Source: Setaria digitata (Eukaryota; Nematoda; Chromadorea; Rhabditida; Setariidae). From it: a stretch of 64,000 bases of DNA. A program made the translations under genes and the position numbers. The stretch covers positions 1 through 64,000 of the forward strand of contig RCAB01000247.1 in the NCBI GenBank assembly GCA_003640385.1, read 5' to 3'. The notes under the pieces were generated by a model that was not told the DNA's origin, did no database searches, and saw nothing but the letters and a program-made list of their open reading frames with translations. Numbering within the stretch: the first letter of the stretch is position 1; the number at the start of each line of letters is the position of its first letter. Below are positions 60,319-64,000 of the stretch, piece by piece.

Positions 60319-61472
60319 TCATTCGCATGATTTCATTATCATTCTTTTTTTAGTTATTAGCTTCGAATCTCCATGTTTTACTTGTTGTGAATATTTTTGC
60401 TTTATTGTATTAAGGGGTACGGATGTCTCAAGGTAAACTAATCTAAATAGAGAGGGAAAGAAAATAAAGTGTAAAGAGGGAGTTATAGAGACCTCGGATC
60501 TTTATTTAAGGTTGTAGGTTTCTCTAATGTATTATTGATAAGGAATAATACTATAAACTTTTTTTTTTTTGTTTTTCGTTCATTATTATAGCAGATAATT
60601 TGAGCAAAATTGCAAAAATGTGATGTTATGACTTTGATGTGTTTTTTTATTTCTCTAGAGGGAGAAGTGAATGGTTGCAAATAAATTTCATTTGGTAATT
60701 TTTTTTTTTTTTTTTTTGTTGCTATTGGGCAGTTACTTTTAATATACTTTATCTTTGTTGGGCATCTTGTGATAGCACCAAATATGGCAAATATGAGTTT
60801 CGGATACACAGTATTCGGGTGGACAGTCTGATCTTTATGACTGCTTAGCAGTTTGGTTCTTTTAATAATCCTCTACTCTTAATTTCTTTTCGGGACTTCT
60901 CCCTTCATTGACATTTTCTCACTCTACGTTTACTTTATTTTTGGAGAATGGAATGCCTTCAGATATTATAACTTCACCATTTTGAGAAGGGTCCTGTAAT
61001 ACTCTTATGGCATTAGCTTTTTCGGAAATAACTGTCATGATGTGATGATATCATTTTGGAACCACGAAGTAGTAAAATTTTCTTTGGCTACAGCATGTCG
61101 TCGTCCTATCTGTTATCAATATTTCTAATATGTTTAAGGCTGCATACTTAAGTCGGGTATCTTTGGTATTAGTAGTTAAAGTCCCTTTGTTGACAAACTT
61201 GATCTGGACAAAAAATTTCATTTGAATGGGCACTGCTTTCATGCTAATTGACAGATTGCAAGTGCTGTGCGCTTGGCAGTAGTTCATTGTTTGAAATCCA
61301 GACCAGCTAAAGTTGATGTAACGAAAATCTTTCGAGCATCAGATCGAAAGATGCTTCTTGGTTACGGTGTCACGACAGTTGGTGCTCGTAAAACAAGTGG
61401 TTGTGTGTTGTCTGTCATACTGTAATCATGACGGCATGCAAATTAGATTATCTCGTCAAGTAAAGTGACTAG
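60319..61472. other. Intergenic after cwc-15
   Basis: Contains the cwc-15 polyadenylation signal (60463-60468) and poly-T runs near 60560 and 60700. An open stretch at about 61255-61425 (+) could be an exon: it follows a GACAG acceptor and reads AVRLAVVHCLKSRPAKVDV. No family is recognised and no joining exon was found. Confidence 0.4.
60463..60468 (+). terminator. AATAAA polyadenylation signal of cwc-15
   Basis: Canonical hexamer 145 bases after the cwc-15 stop, within AT-rich 3' sequence. Confidence 0.6.
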
Positions 61473-61737
61473 CTAGAGGCAGGAAGTTCATCGTCAGATA
61501 GAAAGCTCTGTACTTATCTCTTCTCTTCTGGAACAGTGAGCAGGTCAGATGCACTTTTTGTCAGCAAACAAGGATTCAGAAGCGAGGAGATTCAGAAGTT
61601 GTCAGCGATTTTAGTCGAAGAAGCAGCAGTAAAAAGTTGATGCATATGCTGATATTGTCGAAAGTGATAGAGTCAGTAATGTGGAATCTATTTTCTTTTC
61701 GAGAAATGGCAACAGCAGTGCTTCCATTTTCTCGTGA
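61473..61737 (+). pseudogene. Coding-like stretch with one frameshift, unrecognised
   Basis: One frame is open from 61473 to the TGA at 61638 and reads like protein, for example SDALFVSKQGFRSEEIQKLS. A second frame opens at 61633, inside a run of five A, and continues as VDAYADIVESDRVSNVESIF to a TGA at 61735. Joining the two needs one base fewer in the A run. No ATG precedes it, so it would be an internal or terminal exon. Weak likeness to the roadblock-like LAMTOR5/HBXIP pattern (a Leu-rich helix, then ESD and a hydrophobic strand) was noticed but is not strong enough for a name. It may be a relic, or an exon damaged by a sequencing error. Confidence 0.3.
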
Positions 61738-63671
61738 TCGAAATTATTCCCGATGACATTAGATGCCCTGAAGCTATGGCAGCCTCACCTGTCCAGATAC
61801 CCATTAGTGCTCACAGAGCGAAATTGTAGCAGAACTTGAATGAGTATTAGTTCATCCTTTTCAGAGCATCAGGAAAGTCACGTGATGCCACATCCTCCAT
61901 TTCACAGCGTGTAGCGATGCTTCACTTAGTGAGTTGAAAATAGCTTGCCGTCTAAATACGTGCTACGTCAGAGAAGTGAAGTTGCGAGAGAAACTCGTGT
62001 TGAAAGTTTTCTTGCTGAAGTCACATCCGTGAGAAATGCACTTCAAACTATTTGTGTTGCGTGTTACTTTCCTTTCTCTGCAATAGTTTCCGCTTTGCTT
62101 CACTCATCCTTCCCAGTGAAAATGACAATATTTGACAAGCTTTGGATCGCATTTCCATATTGCCTGACATAAACACTAGTGTACCAGAATATACGGTAGA
62201 ATGCCGGTAGCTACTTTATCAGGCGCTGTTTATCATAAATCTTAAATTTTGTGTAGAACTGACTTCAGCCAAATTTCAAGCAACCTAGCAACGGGTCATC
62301 TCTGTATGCAACCAAATGAGCCTGCTAAGATTATGCTAAAACTTTTCTATAATGGTAGGATTAGTCTTATCAGTTGTGATCAAATGAACTTCTCTTGCTG
62401 ATTCTTGTACAGTTATCAACTATCTAATATCCTTTCACACTATATTTACTTCATTAAAATGGAAATATGCAACAGACAAAACTGATTGAATGAGAAACAA
62501 TTATCTTCATCTTTGCTCCTAACTAGTATCAATTAACTAATTAGCGTCTGCTGACTAATGTAAATTAGTTTAGAATGTGTACTGTAATGAAAGAACGGAT
62601 TGGTTCTTCGGCTTCTTGAGTAATCGTTATCATTCTGATCCATTAAACTTTCTTCAACGTGATATGAGGAGCTGATCCACTTCAATTCCTGCTATTAGAT
62701 TACAGATTTATAACTGATAGCTTTCCTGTTACTGAAAGCAAAAAAAAATCTTAAACAATAGACATTCCCACGATTACTATCACTACAATGTAGTGCAGTC
62801 CTTCTTATCTTCTGATGACTGATGAACCATAGATGGGCAATCGATGGGAATCGGAATCTATCAATGGTAGCCAGTAGCAGCATTCAAAGTTACAGAATTT
62901 TTAGTTATACTTGGCATTAGTAATTCGAGACGGGTAAAATTGAAAAAGAAAAAGATGAAACAGGATTAGATTGTGGAAATATTGGTCATTTCTTGTAGGC
63001 AGTCAAGTGTCTTAAGTGGAATCGTTACTACCGCCGTTATCTACGTTATATGGTACTCCAAGAATATATCAAGCAAATATTAGTTGGTTTCTATTTGAAA
63101 AGCTGTGCTATTGGTACTGCAAATCAATTTCATGTTTTTAGTAATTAAATTCTGACAGTGATGTTTATTTTTTTTAATAAAAATCAAAAGCGCAAATGTA
63201 GAATGGAGAACAATAAACAATGGTGATAAAAGATAACGATTAAGAAAGTGGTTGATCTTGGCAAGACTGATTGTGTCCTTACAACAAACAGAATGGATAA
63301 TTCGAGTGGACAATAGCCAGTCTCGTCAATATTACTACTGTCTCGCAGTGAACAAACAAACAAACAAATAAACAACAACTTTCAAACCCAAAATGAACAA
63401 CACCAACGGCTATTTAAACAGATCAGTTAACATTTAAATCGAATTTCAAGTATAATTCGGCTAATATTTATTATGCTCCTGAGCAGAAAATGATGATGCT
63501 AAATAGTATGGAAGAAAAGGGGAGGAATTCGAATTGGACAGTTTGATGGTTCCGGAATTACCCTTCTTTGCGGATTGCGTATGCCACGGCCAGTGATCAC
63601 TGTTTAGTGCCTTAAAAGTGAATATATCAGTGTTGCATCAGTTAATAATAAACAAGTTGACTAATTTACAG
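61738..63671. other. Unassigned region with some protein-like fragments
   Basis: Several short stretches read like protein in different frames: PDDIRCPEAMAAS near 61755, YVLRQRSEVARETRVESFLA near 61955 and EFELDSLMVPELPFFADC near 63530. They cannot be linked into one model with consistent phase. A mix of small exons of one + strand gene ending at 63809, or a decayed gene, are both possible. Confidence 0.3.
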
Positions 63672-63809
63672 TTCCCATCAGGAATCATCCTGAAAAAGGC
63701 CAATTCCAACTGCCAGCTAATTATCCCGAGTCGCTACCTGCAGAAAAGAGCATCTGTGGAAGATCGACAGGATGATCTGAAGTTAGAAGAGATGATAGAG
63801 ATCGTTTAG
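63672..63809 (+). CDS. Probable terminal exon of an unrecognised gene
   Basis: An exon of 45 codons and a TAG follows a good acceptor (TTTACAG). It reads FPSGIILKKANSNCQLIIPS and then a charged tail ending LEEMIEIV. AATAAA lies at 63832-63837, only 23 bases past the stop, which supports a true 3' end. A possible preceding exon ends ELPFFADC before GTATGC near 63578, also in phase 0. I do not recognise the family. Confidence 0.4.
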   Translation, partial: FPSGIILKKANSNCQLIIPSRYLQKRASVEDRQDDLKLEEMIEIV

Positions 63810-63831
63810 AACTTTATTTAGTTATTTCTCA

Positions 63832-63837
63832 AATAAA
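63832..63837 (+). terminator. AATAAA polyadenylation signal
   Basis: Canonical hexamer close behind the stop codon at 63809, marking the likely 3' end of the terminal exon above. Confidence 0.5.
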
Positions 63838-64000
63838 TGTTTTATTAACTGCAAAAGAGATGGAACTAAAATAGTTTCGGGACAGTATTGAAATAAGACT
63901 ATAAATTAAATTGATTTGTGGGCAAAAGTGCGGAAGCACTCATTTCATTTCCACTACCTTTTCTCCAATTCTTTTCTTCACAATGCGATGGTCAGTGTTT

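Overview
The window looks like nuclear DNA of a nematode. Genes have many short exons, splice acceptors are mostly TTTCAG or TTTTAG, AATAAA signals follow several genes, the sequence is AT-rich, and the best-matching families carry C. elegans names. The many introns and intergenic gaps of several kilobases fit a clade III (spirurid or filarial type) genome better than a compact Caenorhabditis one. That placement is an inference, and no species is claimed.

Layout. At 338-806 (+) lies the 3' end of an enoyl-CoA hydratase gene carrying a one-base frameshift. From 1.4 to 3.6 kb there is an A-rich repeat field. An eight-exon presenilin runs from 7890 to 4077 (-). The Six3/6-class homeobox gene ceh-32 runs from 21114 to 12967 (-) and is flanked by about 5 kb and 11 kb without recognisable genes. 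A possible small secreted-protein gene (33258-32491, -) sits just downstream of a twelve-exon trehalase (36879-33569, -). A class I phosphatidylinositol transfer protein (40302-38003, -) is head-to-head with a TMEM186-like gene (40888-41942, +). GDP-glucose phosphorylase (mcp-1/GDPGP1 type, 48141-44078, -) is head-to-head with ATP synthase subunit b (asb type, 49099-51851, +). That gene converges on a FAM50/XAP5 gene (54688-52368, -). The spliceosomal factor cwc-15 is at 58814-60318 (+). The last 3.7 kb holds a frameshifted coding-like stretch and a probable terminal exon.

Exon models were built by hand: family motifs, GT/GC-AG sites and reading-frame phase agree at every junction of the ten main genes. 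These are mostly independent housekeeping genes plus one developmental regulator. TMEM186-like and ATP synthase b both act in mitochondria (complex I assembly, complex V). FAM50 and CWC15 are both linked to pre-mRNA splicing. I see no single pathway or operon joining them.

No convincing new multi-gene system was found. The most useful unusual points are two GC-AG introns, one of them in frame and stop-free; a high share of AAG splice acceptors; two near-identical 100-base duplications each split by a single N, almost certainly assembly artefacts; an acidic run just before the PAL motif of the presenilin; and the large non-coding territory around ceh-32.
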